A program made the position numbers and the translations under genes. DNA of 64,000 nucleotides from Orbilia blumenaviensis (lineage: Eukaryota > Ascomycota > Orbiliomycetes > Orbiliales > Orbiliaceae): NCBI GenBank assembly GCA_036872755.1, contig JAVHNS010000015.1:992001-1056000 (forward strand), in the 5' to 3' direction. Below the pieces are notes generated by a model, which searched no databases, was not told the origin of the DNA, and saw only the letters and a list, made by a program, of their open reading frames with translations. Positions within the stretch are counted from its first letter, which is position 1; each line of letters starts with the position of its first letter. Positions 23,168-35,479 of the stretch are shown here, piece by piece.

Positions 23168-26117
23168 CGTTTGGTATGTTTCTAGCACTCCGTGACGATG
23201 TTAGAGCCTTGAAGTTGGTGTTTTATATAAATTTATTGGTAAGTGAGAAGTAAGTTACCGATAGACCTATCGGAGAGTATTACCTGGAGTGGTACCGAAG
23301 AAGAAAGGTGATCTCGTGGAGAACTCAGGTGGGAAGGGCGATGGCGATGGTATGAGAGCGTGGAGGATGGGAGATAGTGGGAACACTACGTAATACTAGA
23401 ACTACCACCAACATTGTGGAATATCCCTACGAAGCATTCAAACTGCCTACGGCACAAGCAATATATTTTTAAAGTCTAAGGCTTCCACAAGCATTTGTTT
23501 CCCTACTACCAGGTTCCCCACCCGCTTCTACGAACAGTCACGTTTGTGATATCTAGAACGCTCTTGTAGTCGAGTCCCAGCTAGTTCTCGACTACTGTAT
23601 GCACGCTTCTGGTTCGAGCACAACACAAGTCTAATTATGAGACTGTCGCTTGTTAGGATTGTCTTATATGCCACTTTGCATTGGGCTAAATTCTTACGAG
23701 CGTGGATACTTTGTCTCGTAAACGTCCCCGCCCTCCAGGGTTTATATGTGATATATTACAAGAGCTGGGAAGCTAAAATATAAATAAGAATGTATTTGCT
23801 TTCATCCTCACAACAGTTTTAGTAATCAAGCATGTCCCACTGCTCTAAAATCAAGCCTCCGGGTCGCTTGACTAACGCCAGATATATGGATACCTAGGTA
23901 CTTTGAGACGTCCCAAACACCATCCAGGGAAACCATATATTCTCTCTCGCCCATATTCAAGGGAACTGGGTGCTCGAGACATACACGTAGTATATGCCGG
24001 CCTGGTGACCCTGGCGGCTGTATTCCGCTCCGTGTCATCGCAGAAGTATTAGGTTATGGTACCGTATAAATCTAACAACCAATTAGCCTCCTGCCCCATA
24101 CATGAGGGCAATCAGACGACAGTGTGTATTCCTACCGTTTCCCAGCTCTATGTATAATGCCAGCCCGTGTCATCCCCGGCAGCTGCCTTCCGTCAACCAT
24201 CCCATTCCGTATGGAAGGTTGGGTCCTACCAGCTTTGGGGTCGAGCGGTGGCGAAAGTCGAACAACAGCTAGCTCATGATGATTTACTGCTCCTTTTCTT
24301 TTTTCGTAGTTTATTCCAGGCTTGTCTGGGACCGCAGCATTGGAGCCAGGCTATTTTCTATTTTTTATTAGTTGCCAAATACTAGTTATTGTAATCCTTG
24401 CCAGTAATTGACTTACTTCTTCGTATTTTGATGGTGAATATTTACCCTGCCATGCCTGGGCTTGGGATCACGAATGAGGTTTCCTTGTAGATTCCAAACG
24501 AGTACTCGACTGTTTAATGAAGTTAGCAGTTTGCCGTCCAACCATTTAGATCTATATTTTTAACATACCAGGAGCTGAGGGTGACACCTGCTGCACAGGA
24601 GTCGCCATCGTGGGCCTGTCCATTCAGCCATGAATATGTGGGCTCAATGGTGGATAGCTTCGGGGGCTCGTAGCCCCCGAGCGCAATAGATGGGCGCTAC
24701 AGCCCGCTTAGATTGGAAATAGTGATGAAGGATGGGGAAGAAAGGAAATACTCAGCTCCGAGAAAATTCAGGGAATTTATAGTCTCTATATCAGATAACG
24801 CTGGCTCTTAAAACGTGATATGAGAGAAGTGCGAGCATAAATTTTAATTTTCTAGTAGACTCAAACAACATTATTCACCTATATTTATCCTATCATTCCA
24901 CTATCCCCGCACTTCAGGTAGACAAAGCACAGCAAGATATGTTTAGGACCGTCAATTGTCTGGTAGGCTGTTGAACATTTTTGCGTTGTCTATTAAAATG
25001 CAACAACATCCTTGCTTCGCGTTCCTTGGGCTTAAGCTCGACTATAACGCTGACGGCGGCAGCTCTCCTCCCTTTTATATCATTTTTTATTACATGCGTA
25101 GAGAAATGAGCTTACTTCGATTTTTATACTACGTAGTCCCAATAATTGTGGTATTTTGAGAATGTCGCCCGAATATATTCTTATTGCCCAGGAAACACTA
25201 TTTCAGACGTTAGAGGTGACTGAAAACATATAAACAGAGTATAATTACACATCTGAACTTCTAGAAGTTTTAACAATATCTTTTGGCTTGTAGACGTAAT
25301 AGTGGTTTCTCGACTCAGATCCTTAAGTAAAATAATGTTGGGTATAGCTGGGGGCTTTAGTCGAGCCGTAGGGGTATGGGCTGGCCTCGGTTTCGCGAAT
25401 ATAAGATCATACTGCGGTAAGATGTAAGATGTAAACTTTTACGCCAGCTAGAAATACTAAAAGTTTCTTGACAGGCTCTATTTCCTATTTTGGTATAGGA
25501 GAGGGTTATTTAAAACATCGAAGTCATTCAATTACCCTTAGAATATTATCAGAACTTCGTTCTGGAGAAAAAACGGATGCATCATTCGGTTATAAGTACA
25601 GCGGACTAAGTACATAACAGGAAGAAGCATAAAACGGAAGTCTAAATTTGGGGATACGAAAGTAATGCGCTGAAGACTGATAAACGGAACTTCCTAAACA
25701 CTATGTCCGAAGCAGGGGACACGCTTTAGCCACAGAGTATGGTGATAGTTATAGAAGTCCTCTCCAGAATGGATCGCCATAAACGGAAGCAACAAGAGAA
25801 GGAAATAAAAGTAAAAGCTTGCCCCGATTGGATAATCTCCTTAGCCAGTGTCTGTAGTTGACATTGATCGAGCCTATCAACAAAATATTTCCATTATTAG
25901 CACCCAAGGTTTTCCCCTCCTATATCTCTAATATCAAGCCTATAGCGGCTTACTTACCATTATGAATATAAAGAGAATACTGTCCTACAGACCTCTCGCA
26001 ACTTTTTCCTCGAAAATTTCGAACCACCTCTCTTGCAGTTTTATAGCAGTTTGACCATTAAAAATTTGCCACCATGCCACTAGCTGAAAGAGCCCGAAGC
26101 ATTCGGGGGTGCCGTGC
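23168..26117. other. Intergenic, 2.9 kb, no supported gene
   Basis: No coding region could be supported. A minus-strand frame at 23826-24038 is short and has no recognisable domain. The interval includes a GC-rich hairpin (listed separately) and otherwise AT-rich, unremarkable DNA. Confidence 0.35.
24660..24680. repeat. Perfect 9-base inverted repeat with 3-base loop
   Basis: TCGGGGGCT-CGT-AGCCCCCGA forms a GC-rich stem in AT-rich surroundings. It could be a transcript hairpin or a small element relic; nothing nearby decides this. Confidence 0.6.
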
Positions 26118-26939
26118 CTAAGCATTATTGGCACCCTTGGCCTCCTTTTCCTGTTGCTCCCTTCTTTCTCGCTCCTGCTTTTTCTCAAGGGTGACACGAA
26201 TTTCCTGGCAAGTGTAACAGGGCTGATGGTCCCAGGCTACAGTACCGTCGAGCTTGATCTCATCAAGACATTGGTAGCATATCCTTTGGCACAAATGGCC
26301 GCAAGAGAGGAGTTGTTCGCAAAGAGTCTTACACTTCCAACGTTTCATCTGATTCGAGCATTCGACGTTGGCTTCGTGACCGCAATATGGGGTCTTCTTG
26401 ATGACCCTCTCATTGCAGAAGTTCTCGTCGCGACCCATGCCTCGGGTGTGGCCGCAAGGGAGATACTCCTTCACAGCATCCGGGTTGCGTATATCTGATA
26501 CGCGGCGAGGAATGATGCTCTGGTCGTGGCGGTTTTTCAGACGACCGACGTAGCGGCCGCGCTTCAGTTCGGCCGCCAGGATGTGAGCGTTAGGACAAGG
26601 AGCGGAGTCCTTGCTGCCCATGGCCGGCAGAGGGGGGGATGGGGATGGCCCATAGTGGGCGACAGTCGGAGCGGCAGAGGTTTTGGTGTCCCCCTTGTCA
26701 ACACTAGAGCCCTCCAAAGAGAACTCTTTAGCCCGTAGTGCTCCCAGCCCGGACCCAGATGTGAGCTGCCAGAGCTTTTCGAGGGCAGCCTCCCCATCGC
26801 TCGGAGATGGCCCCATCTCTGACAGGTAGCTCAACACAGACCCCTCTCCTGGAGGGGTCCCGGAAGAACAACCCCTGTCTTTGACGGGGTTAGCCACCTC
26901 CGAGTGGGTGGCTTTTTCGCTCTTCAACCTGTAAGGCAT
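26118..26939 (-). CDS. NFX1-type zinc-finger protein
   Basis: A 273-residue frame starts at ATG 26939 (MPYRLKS). The first 110 residues are Ser/Pro/Gly-rich and probably disordered. From about residue 160 a Cys/His-rich block follows: YLPCGHTRG, FCNERV, TPYCGHEANVEC, WKCKTLC, LSCGHLCQRICYQC. This is the spacing of NFX1-type fingers at the C-terminus of ZNFX1/NF-X1 helicases. The end is a Lys/Glu-rich helix. It may instead be the last exon of the upstream gene: a branch point (GTGCTAAC) and acceptor (TTACAG, exon from 26928) fit the phase-2 GTAAGT donor at 27595, giving a fused 1077-residue protein with a 667-base intron. I keep it separate because a TATA-like, CT-rich promoter-like stretch lies between. 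Confidence 0.65.
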   Translation of the reverse strand: MPYRLKSEKATHSEVANPVKDRGCSSGTPPGEGSVLSYLSEMGPSPSDGEAALEKLWQLTSGSGLGALRAKEFSLEGSSVDKGDTKTSAAPTVAHYGPSPSPPLPAMGSKDSAPCPNAHILAAELKRGRYVGRLKNRHDQSIIPRRVSDIRNPDAVKEYLPCGHTRGMGRDENFCNERVIKKTPYCGHEANVECSNQMKRWKCKTLCEQLLSCGHLCQRICYQCLDEIKLDGTVAWDHQPCYTCQEIRVTLEKKQERERREQQEKEAKGANNA

Positions 26940-27591
26940 TTTTGTTAGCACGTTTCTTCAGCAGGACTAAAAGCAATTAAGATTCAGATGGAACACGCAA
27001 GAGGCTTAGGGATTGCAAACATTTCGTCAGTGACTCCGTCCCGCTCAGACCCCCACCACATCGTCCGAGGGGAAAATGCCGATCGCCATATAATGGCGAC
27101 GGCGCAGTCGCACGTGCTTGGAGTTTGGAGGCGCCACCGGGGCGTCCTCTACCCGGGACTTCAATAAGGCTGAAGGTAGAGGTGGTGTTGGGGAGGGGGG
27201 CGTCATTGGTCGCGATGACCGATGAGAGAGATGATCGTTGGGGATGAGATGGAGGATGGATGGAAGAAAAGAAGCAAGAGAAGAAGGATTAGGATGTTGG
27301 GGGATTAGGGCGGTATTTATTAGGCACCTGCTCAGATGAGGGAAAGTTTAAACGCAAATTGTAGTACCAGTGGGTATACACCAAGGTATTGCGCTGTAAA
27401 CCGCACGCACGAGCCACATGAAGAAAGCCACGCCACAGCAGCAACCAAACTTTGCATCGTCAAGGATAGCCAGGTGCTTCAGCTATCCCAGCGAAGAAAC
27501 GAACCCAAATAGGGAGGCGTTGGTGCAATCATTCAATGAAGAGAAAGGATCAAAAACAACAGTGATGAAACGAAAAATTATGACAAGGTAC
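26940..27591. other. Gap between the NFX1-finger gene and the CCCH gene
   Basis: Read on the minus strand it contains AATAAATA near 27318 and a long CT-rich tract at about 27230-27300, like a fungal core promoter. An ATG there (about 27204) opens a 53-codon frame with no domain and no usable donor in the right phase. It is either a promoter plus 5' UTR or an unusually long intron. Confidence 0.45.
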
Positions 27592-30287
27592 TTACCCAGC
27601 ATCGTAAGAGGGGACGTTTCCATTAACAATCGGAATCTTCTGAGAAAGCGAGGCGTAAGTGCTAACTTCTGCGTTTGTCCTAGTCTCTGCGAGATATCGT
27701 AAGGCTTCCTCATCGTTCATAGGCCGAGCCTCTTCCTCAACTTCCGGCTTCGTCTCTTCGACAGGCTTCAGGGCATCTTGCGGAATCCATTCAGCTTCAT
27801 GAATGATAGGTTTCCCATCATCCCAGCCTTCCTCGTTCTCCTTACGAGTGCGACGCCGCTCCAGCTCTCGTCGTCGAGCAAGCTTCTTAGCATCCTCCGA
27901 CTTGATACCAAGGTACGAATTGACGCGCCGAACGAACGTGCCAGCTTCGATACGGCCACTGACATCCTTCTTAATTTCTTCAGTGGTAGGCCTCGCTAGC
28001 TTGATCCCGCTCTTAATCTCATTCTCTTCCCGAGCTTTATCCTCCTGGCGACTGCTGCAAATCTGAGGCGGATTTGATTCAGGAAATAGTTTCCTGTCCG
28101 CTCGCATGAAGCTTTGAACCGTCTCAGTCATCAGTGAATCAGTTCTGGCTGTCCGAGTAGCTGTATTCTCTACATAAAGGGCAAATTGCAGAAATTCTTT
28201 TGCTTCATGACGAAACTCCATCGGGATATTGCGAGGATCGACTAGCTTGAAGACGCCTTCCAGTATGATGATGATACTTTTGGCGCAAGCTTCGATCATC
28301 TCGGTATTTTTGGCTTTGCTGCGAGACCGAAGCTTCATATACCCCAAAATGCCGTAGAGATAGTTCGGCACGGAAGCAAACATCTCAGAGAACTCCTTTC
28401 TAACAGTTTGAAACTCGCGCCGGTATGCAACATCCGGGTGAGACATGATATGAATGATGGTGGCAACGTGATCACTATACTTTGGGGAGGGATGGTTGAT
28501 GCTGTCGGTGGGCAATTTTACACCTAAGCATTCCCGCATCTTCCCAATGTATTCAGCCTTCAACAGGTACTCGGAGATAAACCGAAGCCTGGTTTCAGTG
28601 GATGCGGCAACGAATAACGTCAGAGTCAGCTGTAGGAAGTCCTTCATCGAGGTAGAGTTTGCATCCTTCCCCCAGTCCAAGTTCAGCTTGGTGGGGTCGG
28701 CGGCCCGCTTCTTCCAGAGATGGAAGAGGGCATCGCCAGCGTCATTGGTGAAAACCATCGGCGAAACGACTTCTAAACAAACACAAGAAAGTCAGCACGA
28801 GTCATCAATAATCGGGGATTCAAGGTCATAACGCTCACGTTTACGGGGTTCAATGCTAAACAAACCAAATGACGCCGGGAAAACCTCAGTGTCGCCACGA
28901 CTGGCAGGCGCGTATGCAATCTTCTCGAGCCTATTCGATATCATACGTTAGTATTAACATCTAAATCTTCCGTAAAGCTCCTCTACTTACTCATCTTCCA
29001 AGACTTCAGCCTCAGTCCGGGGTTCATCCCCAACATCACAGTCGACGAAACCCATACCAGCCATGAGCTCACCGTTTACCGTACGCCCCGAAAGCCCCTC
29101 TAAGTAACGTTCCATCAACTTGTTGGCTTTGAGGGCCAATAGTCGTACCTCAAGTGGCTCCTTAGGTGTCTCGGTCTCCTCTTCCCGCTCCCGGACGATA
29201 GTTTTGGCCCGGTCGGCTGCTTGGGCATCATTTGGCCCCAAAGCCCTGGAACCAGAAATTTGTGCATTGGCAAAACGTCCAGTTATAGTGGTAAGAGCTT
29301 CAGTAATATTGAGCTCTCCAGAAACTGTGAGCTTGAGGGCCTCAACCGCTTCGGCCAGAGCTGGGGACAGATACCCATGCTCATATATATTTTGCAACGT
29401 GGCAAGGTGTTGCACGACCGAAGGGACAGAGTCTTTAACGATAACATTCTGCAAGTTTCCCTTGTCGAAACCAATGGCCAGCAAAAAAATTGTGATGACA
29501 CCTGTGATCTGGGCTGCCACGCGCAAGGGGAACAGCTTGAGAGAACCCCCAACAAACTTCAGGACTCGACGCCAAAACTCCCGATATTTAGGGTCGAGCA
29601 CTAGCTCATAGATCTTTCGAAGACACTGCATACTGGGTTCATGAACGGTATTGACGGGGTCAGACATGATTCGTAAAAGGGGCACGACATGTTCCTGCCA
29701 GCTAATTTGTGGTGGATATGGCTGGAAAAAGAAGTTTGGGTGAAGGCAGAGCTTCAATTGCTGAAGATGCCATTGTGAAGAGAGTGTAGAGAGGATATGG
29801 AACCGAAGTTCCTGGTCGCCATCGACAAATAGATCGAGAGCGACACGAAGGAATTGGCCAAGATCTCTTTGCGTAAGATCCTTTTTCTTGTGGCCAAAGG
29901 ACTCGAAGAATCGTAAGAGGTCTCCGGCCCCGGAAATGCTACGCTGGAGGTGTTGTTGGCCACAGCCACCTCGCGAGTGGCATTTAGTCGCGTATTCCCA
30001 GCGACACATCCGACTGGTTACGAATTATACGGTTAGCGCTCCAAGTCTTGAACTTTTGTGGGTACACCGAAGGAGAATTAGGATATGGACCTACTTATCC
30101 GATCGAGTCTGCGGCGTTTCTTCATGCTGATAGATACAATCGCGGCCCCTAGCGCAAAAACCTTGACGCCAGCTCCAGCATATGCCTCTAGGCGCCGGGC
30201 CTCGCGAAAAAGATCTAGAAATTTTGTTAGATTTGCATCCACTCGGCTAACGGAAGGGTCCATGGAGAATACTTACAATCGAAACAT
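27592..30287 (-). CDS. CCCH zinc-finger protein with duplicated helical domain, ZNFX1-like N-terminal half
   Basis: Exons (minus order) 30277-30287, 30095-30214, 28991-30013, 28839-28930 and 27592-28772 join to 808 residues. The tiny first exon (ATG at 30287, GTAAGT donor) was chosen because it leads into two perfect CX7CX5CX3H fingers, at about residues 16-34 (ICWSWRQGFC) and 47-65 (MCRWEYATKC). The second is completed across an intron. A helical domain then occurs twice, about 95-185 (QFLRVALDLF, HVVPLLRIMSDP) and 456-540 (DFLQLTLTLF, HVATIIHIMSHP). A charged coiled segment follows near 680-710 (RRRELERRRTRKE). Fungal ZNFX1-type proteins continue from here into a helicase, but this frame stops at GNVPSYDAG with GGG TAA at a perfect GTAAGT. 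It is probably an RNA-binding surveillance factor; function is inferred from family layout. Confidence 0.78.
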
Positions 30288-31676
30288 TATGCGAAGCGCG
30301 ACGAGAAGGGGGGGAAAGAAGCTGGGAGGGAGGGCGCGGACTCAAACGATCAGGAGGCTTGAGACAAGGATGAGAGATGAAGTATCCGCACTACTTGTTC
30401 CACGAGCAGCTGTCCGACGACCCCAAATCTAGGGCAGGATGTTGGAAGAAATGAGAAAGGGAGAGCGAGATGTGAAATACACAAATTGAATAGAGTGATA
30501 GGCGGAGCCTTGCAACGAGGGGACCATGGACAATCAGCGTGCGTATTGAAGAAGAAGATGAGGATCAATGAAGAGGAAAGACAGAAAACTGGAAGAGATC
30601 TGGGGCCTTTATACCAGGCCCCGGATCTCTTGAGGGAAAATCAGATTCACAAGTTCGTATGCCGAGCAGTGCGTGGAATTCAACAAGGGTTTCGCAAGTC
30701 CGAGCTATGTATGGCACGCTCGTCGTTCGAATACGAGCGTACCAATAGTGGAGGTTTAGAGATAAGCGCACGCTTTTAAGCGGTGCTCACGTTGGAAGCT
30801 ATCTGGAATGGACCAAGAGCCCTTCAACTTTCCATTAGTAGCAGTTATAACATTCACTGCTTGAATGTAGTCTCGTTCCCAGACACTAGTTGCCCACCTT
30901 GAACGCATCCAGCAAAATTTTGCTGGGTTCCGCTGGACACGATATAGCGAGGACGACAATGACAATTTCATGTATCGATATGTTTGAAGTAATAGTAATG
31001 TCAAAGTTCAAGTTAAGATCGGGTTTGACGGCGTTCCAGGTATGAGGTATACCGCCCCACATATAATGTATTATTTGATGAATAGTTGATAAATATATAT
31101 ATAAACAAATAATCGATCGTGACTGATTAGGTCCGTAGTCACAGAAAGCTTTGTAAACACCCATGGGAAGCAAGGATTTGATTATATGAGAGGCGTAGCC
31201 TTGATCTTGGTTGCAGCCACGGGCTTCCAGGTGCCGTCACGCTTACTCGACTCGATTATGAGTTTAAAATTTCACTAAATCATATATTCCCTAGTTTCGG
31301 TACTTCACAGCTCTTGTTCAGGTGCTTTGGAGGCAGCAAACTATACCTTAAACCAATTTATGAATGGTTTTGGCGGCACTGAACATATTTATTTACATGT
31401 TCACGGGCAGGCCAAGTTGAGTAGAATACACCCAATATGTACAAAGCATCAATAAACCGCCCATTCGCACCATTCATACCTTTGGGCCCCAGCTGTCGGC
31501 ACAAGCCACTGTTCCCCACATCCCACCCACACACCACCCCACTGTCGCGAATATAAAGTTTGGGGATGAGTAGAAAATAGGACCTGGGTTAGATGTTGCA
31601 TTATTTGAGTTGTATGAACGTGTAGACCCGCCGGTACAACCTAGACTACCAGGCTGACTAAACACCCACAAACCGC
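30288..31676. other. Intergenic, promoter of the CCCH gene and unassigned DNA
   Basis: The first 250 bases are the likely promoter and leader of the minus-strand CCCH gene. The short frames at 30486-31173 and 31474-31671 have no recognisable domain and are not called. Confidence 0.35.
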
Positions 31677-31876
31677 TTAGTTAAGCCTGCAATCATACCA
31701 AGTACCCATTGCATTCGAAAAGCAGAATGGCCCGATATTGACCTCATTCACCAGCTTGCATGAGTCTCGATCCCCGAGACAAATGCATCTAAAAGCATAG
31801 CCGTCCTCCGAGCCAAGCCTTGTTATCTCCATGAATTCAATCCCATCGGCTGAAACCAGCTTGTCATTGGGAAATT
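31677..31876 (-). pseudogene. Possible last exon or relic of a small Cys-rich secreted protein
   Basis: After an acceptor-like GCTGCAG, a 66-residue frame reads EFPNDKLVSADGIEF and then a region with five Cys (RCICLG, DSCKL, PFCF, YDC), ending in TAA. This residue pattern is like the mature part of a small secreted fungal protein. No exon with a signal peptide could be found upstream; the only in-frame start is GTG. It may be a decayed gene, or its first exon may lie further upstream. Confidence 0.3.
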
Positions 31877-32638
31877 CTGCAGCCACAACTGTCACGAACT
31901 GTCACAAGCCTGCATAAAATATCACAATCGAATTCCCGGGCACTCTTTCGCCAATTGCAAAAGCGAAACCTACAATCCGGCCATGGTTCAAAAAAAAAAG
32001 AAGAGGTACATACAAAAAATGCATGTCTCTCTCGTGCATCCGCTCATCCGTCGTATCATGTTACCCAGTATACGAAAACCAGGCTCCCTTCTCTACAAAA
32101 TTCCTCCGTCGTGTCAATATGCCGGTGGGCCCGAAACACCAACCAATTGCGTGCCAAGATGCAAGCGAGAATGCGGGGAACCCGAGCTAGTGCGATATCC
32201 CTGTCTATCTCTTGCTAAACATGACGATGTCGTAACATATAGATTATCGGATCGAAGGTCTTCCGTCGATTGTATGGTTTAATTAGGTAAAAAAAGGCCC
32301 CTTTTGTCCAACCGTGGCTTAATATCAATCTCAATGAGTGCAATTGACGTCGATGAGGACCATTGAAGGGCAATGGAATTCGGCCCTCGGATAAGATGTA
32401 ACCTCCATAGTCACAACAATCGGTATGAATAATCGGTATCTCGAAGGTGATAGATTATACAGCTGGTGGATAGTATATAGTCTCTTATTCATACTCGAAT
32501 AAGATTGGTATAATTATACAACTTTAGACATTTTCTTATTCCAATTTTCCACAGTCTGCTTCGAAACTAAAATTTACTTTTCAAAAAGTACCAAAGAGTA
32601 CCACAATTACAACACATTTCAGCCCTAGGCCCGCCACA
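31877..32638. other. Intergenic, promoter of the alcohol dehydrogenase
   Basis: No supported gene. The last 150 bases, with AT-rich then CT-rich sequence, are the likely promoter and leader of the plus-strand dehydrogenase. Confidence 0.4.
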
Positions 32639-34046
32639 ATGACCAAGACCAATAAAGCGGCCGTCTACGCCAATCCCGGCACGACCGAGATTAAGATTGT
32701 GGACCTCGAAATTCCCGAACCGGGCCCCGGTCAGGTCTTAGTCAAATTGTGAGCCGCTGCACTTGCATGCATCCCATTTCGATGGTACATACATAAATGC
32801 CCGTAAGATGCTAATGCGAAATAAATGTTCTATAAGATCGCACTCGGGAGGCATGACATAACTTTCCCCACCCTGTCTTCCGATTGGAAACTTCCAGAGA
32901 TAAACACCATGCTCATTTCTCGAGATAGTATGTCATAGCGATCTTGCTGTATGCAAGAATGCGTGGACCTATCTACCCTATCCAACGCCAGCGAGTACGA
33001 CCTCAACCCTACCCTCGCATTGATAGAAGGAGAAACTGACAGCGAAACAACAGACCAAGTTGGCGGCCATGAAGGAATCGGCGAAGTAATTGCCGCCGGA
33101 CCAGGTGTCTCAAGCACAATGATAGGCTCTAGAGTTGGCATCAAATGGCTCAGTTCAGCTTGTACAGAATGCGGTATCTTCCACCTCCCTTTACCCGCAA
33201 GGTCACAACAAAAAGATTAATTTTCATTTCCAGAATTCTGTCGTGAATCCATGGATGCCTCCTGTGCTAAAGCCACAGTTAGTGGATACTATACCCCGGG
33301 AACCTTCCAGCAATACACCCTCGCAACAGCAAACTACGTAACTCCAATCCCCCAAAACCTACCTTCAGCATCTACGGCCCCGCTCCTATGCGGTGGCATG
33401 ACCATCTGGTCAGCCCTCAAAAAGGCATCCTTGAAGCAAAACCAGTGGGTAGCCATCCCAGGTGCAGGCGGTGGTCTCGGCCATATTGCCATACAATTTG
33501 TAAAGAATAGCTACAAAGGCAAAGTCATCGCTATCGACGCTGGTTCTAAGGAATCATTCTGCAAAGGACTGGGAGCGGATGTATTCCTAGACTTCAGAGC
33601 CCATTCAGACGAGGAGTTGACTGAAGCCGTTAAGAGGGCTACCGGTGGAGTCGGTGCGCATGTTGTACTCGTTACCACTGGGTCTCAGAAGAGCTATGAT
33701 CAAGGAATCCCGCTATTGAGGCATGGTGGTAAACTAGTATGCGTCGGTATTCCGGACGGCGTGGATGTCCCCATCAGTGGAGCGACGGCAAGTCATATCG
33801 CTACGTCCCAGAAACAGATCATTGGATCTGCAGTTGGAAGTCTTGAAGAGACGATAGAATGCTTACAGGCGGCAGAGAGAGGGGAAGCAAAAGTAGAGGT
33901 TAGAGTAGAAAAAATGGATAAACTGGGCGAGGTGAGCGCCATCTCTTCCGCATGGGTATATGACTTAGTACTGACATATTCTGCAGATATTTAAGGATAT
34001 GGAAGAGGGCAAACTGCAGGGCAGAGTCGTTCTCGACCTCTCATAA
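32639..34046 (+). CDS. Zinc-dependent alcohol dehydrogenase (MDR superfamily)
   Basis: Exons 32639-32748, 32837-32850, 32929-32994, 33054-33173, 33234-33931 and 33987-34046 join to 355 residues, the usual length of fungal tetrameric ADHs, which interconvert alcohols and aldehydes with NAD. The joins restore LSHSGVCHSDL (catalytic Cys), NAWTYLPYPTPANQVGGHEG (catalytic His), four structural-zinc Cys in CTECEFC-RESMDASC, SGYYTPGTFQQY, the Rossmann motif GAGGGLGH and a normal end (KLQGRVVLDLS). Exon 2 is only 14 bases. The intron after it (32851-32928) begins with GC rather than GT, because no GT donor gives the conserved motif. No targeting peptide is seen, so it is probably cytosolic. Confidence 0.92.
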
Positions 34047-35479
34047 ATACCAAGAACAATATCATACCCCCTTCCTATATCCGCGGAGTTTTGTCCCATC
34101 GATGTATCTATATGATGTAAATTTACCCTTTTTCATGCGCCCCATAAAACTTACAAATGATAATTACACGGTCTCAAAGTATTCCGACCTCCGACGTTTC
34201 ATCAGTGATACATACTGGCTTGTTACTTGCTCTTTCGCTAACTGCAAATTGTGATGACCTTTTTTAAACGAGTTAGCAGTTTTAAGACAAGGATACTAAA
34301 AAGGTATCGTCGGTTGCATCCGAGCTCAGGCACCGCCTTCGTTGTTGTTGCATTTGAGTAATCGATCCGACCCCGGGCCCCAGACCGCGAATATCTTACA
34401 GTGGCAGCAATCTGGACAAAAGGTTGATTAGATATCGGTATATACCCAGCCGGACGGCTATAGCCACATACAAGCATGGACCAGGATAGCCGCCGACCGG
34501 AACCCCGTCTTTATGCTTTTTCGGTGTAGTCCAGAGACTACGAAGCCACGACAAGCGGTCCTGCGCCAAAGTTTTCATGTATACGCCTTAGATCATCCAG
34601 CACTAATACAACGGGTATATGAATTTTTATCAAAAATCCAAAGCTCGCGAGCTCAGCGATCGACACACCTTAGCTAATAAACTTCCAAGCTCAATTTGCG
34701 ACGGAATCTTTCGGAATCTAATAAACTAAAGCAGAAAAATACAACCTATATGCAGCGAAATCATAATAAAATCAATATCGTAAGTTTATGGACAAACGCA
34801 ACAGTCAACCAGAGCCCCGTGAGACCTAGTATCAGTAATCGACGTTACAATAACTAAACGAGAAATAAACCTCCGCGGTCGGAATTTTTATCCTCAGGGC
34901 ACCAACAGTAAGCAACGCGCAGGAACCTTCCACGTTCCCGATATTCAATGTTACAATCTCGAAGGATCCAAACCCGTGCCTGTAAGAAGCCCCACAAGCA
35001 GGGAGAAAACGGGTCTCGGGTGTTTCCGCACCGTCAAGTGCACCTACCACACGACCCTTGACCAGCCCTGGCCCAACTTACATGGCTCTATGCGAGAGCA
35101 AAAATTTTGCGCCCGGAAGAACAAACCCGTAAGCACTTGCACCGCGAACGAATAATGCACCCCGAGTACGACCACACTGACAAGGATTCACCTTGCACAA
35201 CGACCTTGACGTCCAAACCACCTGTTGGAATTTGTGAACACAACACTTTTGTTGGATACAATGGGCGGTGGTATATCGGGGGTGGTGCAGTGTTGTCTGC
35301 ACCGAAACCAGGGTAGAGCAGGCGGTGCGAGATTACACATTCTCAGAGCTCGTATATTCTCACTTTACAGTCAATTTCAATTAGTATAGCTTACAGTCTT
35401 TTGGGGTCTTTCGGTCGGTCAGGTAGCTGGTCAATATTGTTAGATTTTCACAAAAGCAACTTCTTACAGAAAGATCATG
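34047..35479. other. Intergenic, no supported gene
   Basis: Contains a slightly more GC-rich patch at 34830-35300 with short minus-strand frames, but none has a recognisable motif or splice-joined continuation. Confidence 0.35.

Noticed and set aside
30078..30287. Start of the CCCH gene at the ATG near 30263
   Set aside because: That frame crosses a good intron (GTAAGT to TTTCTAG) and joins out of frame; using the ATG at 30287 restores two perfect CCCH fingers.
32830..33144. 104-residue minus-strand frame inside the alcohol dehydrogenase
   Set aside because: Shadow of the spliced dehydrogenase exons.
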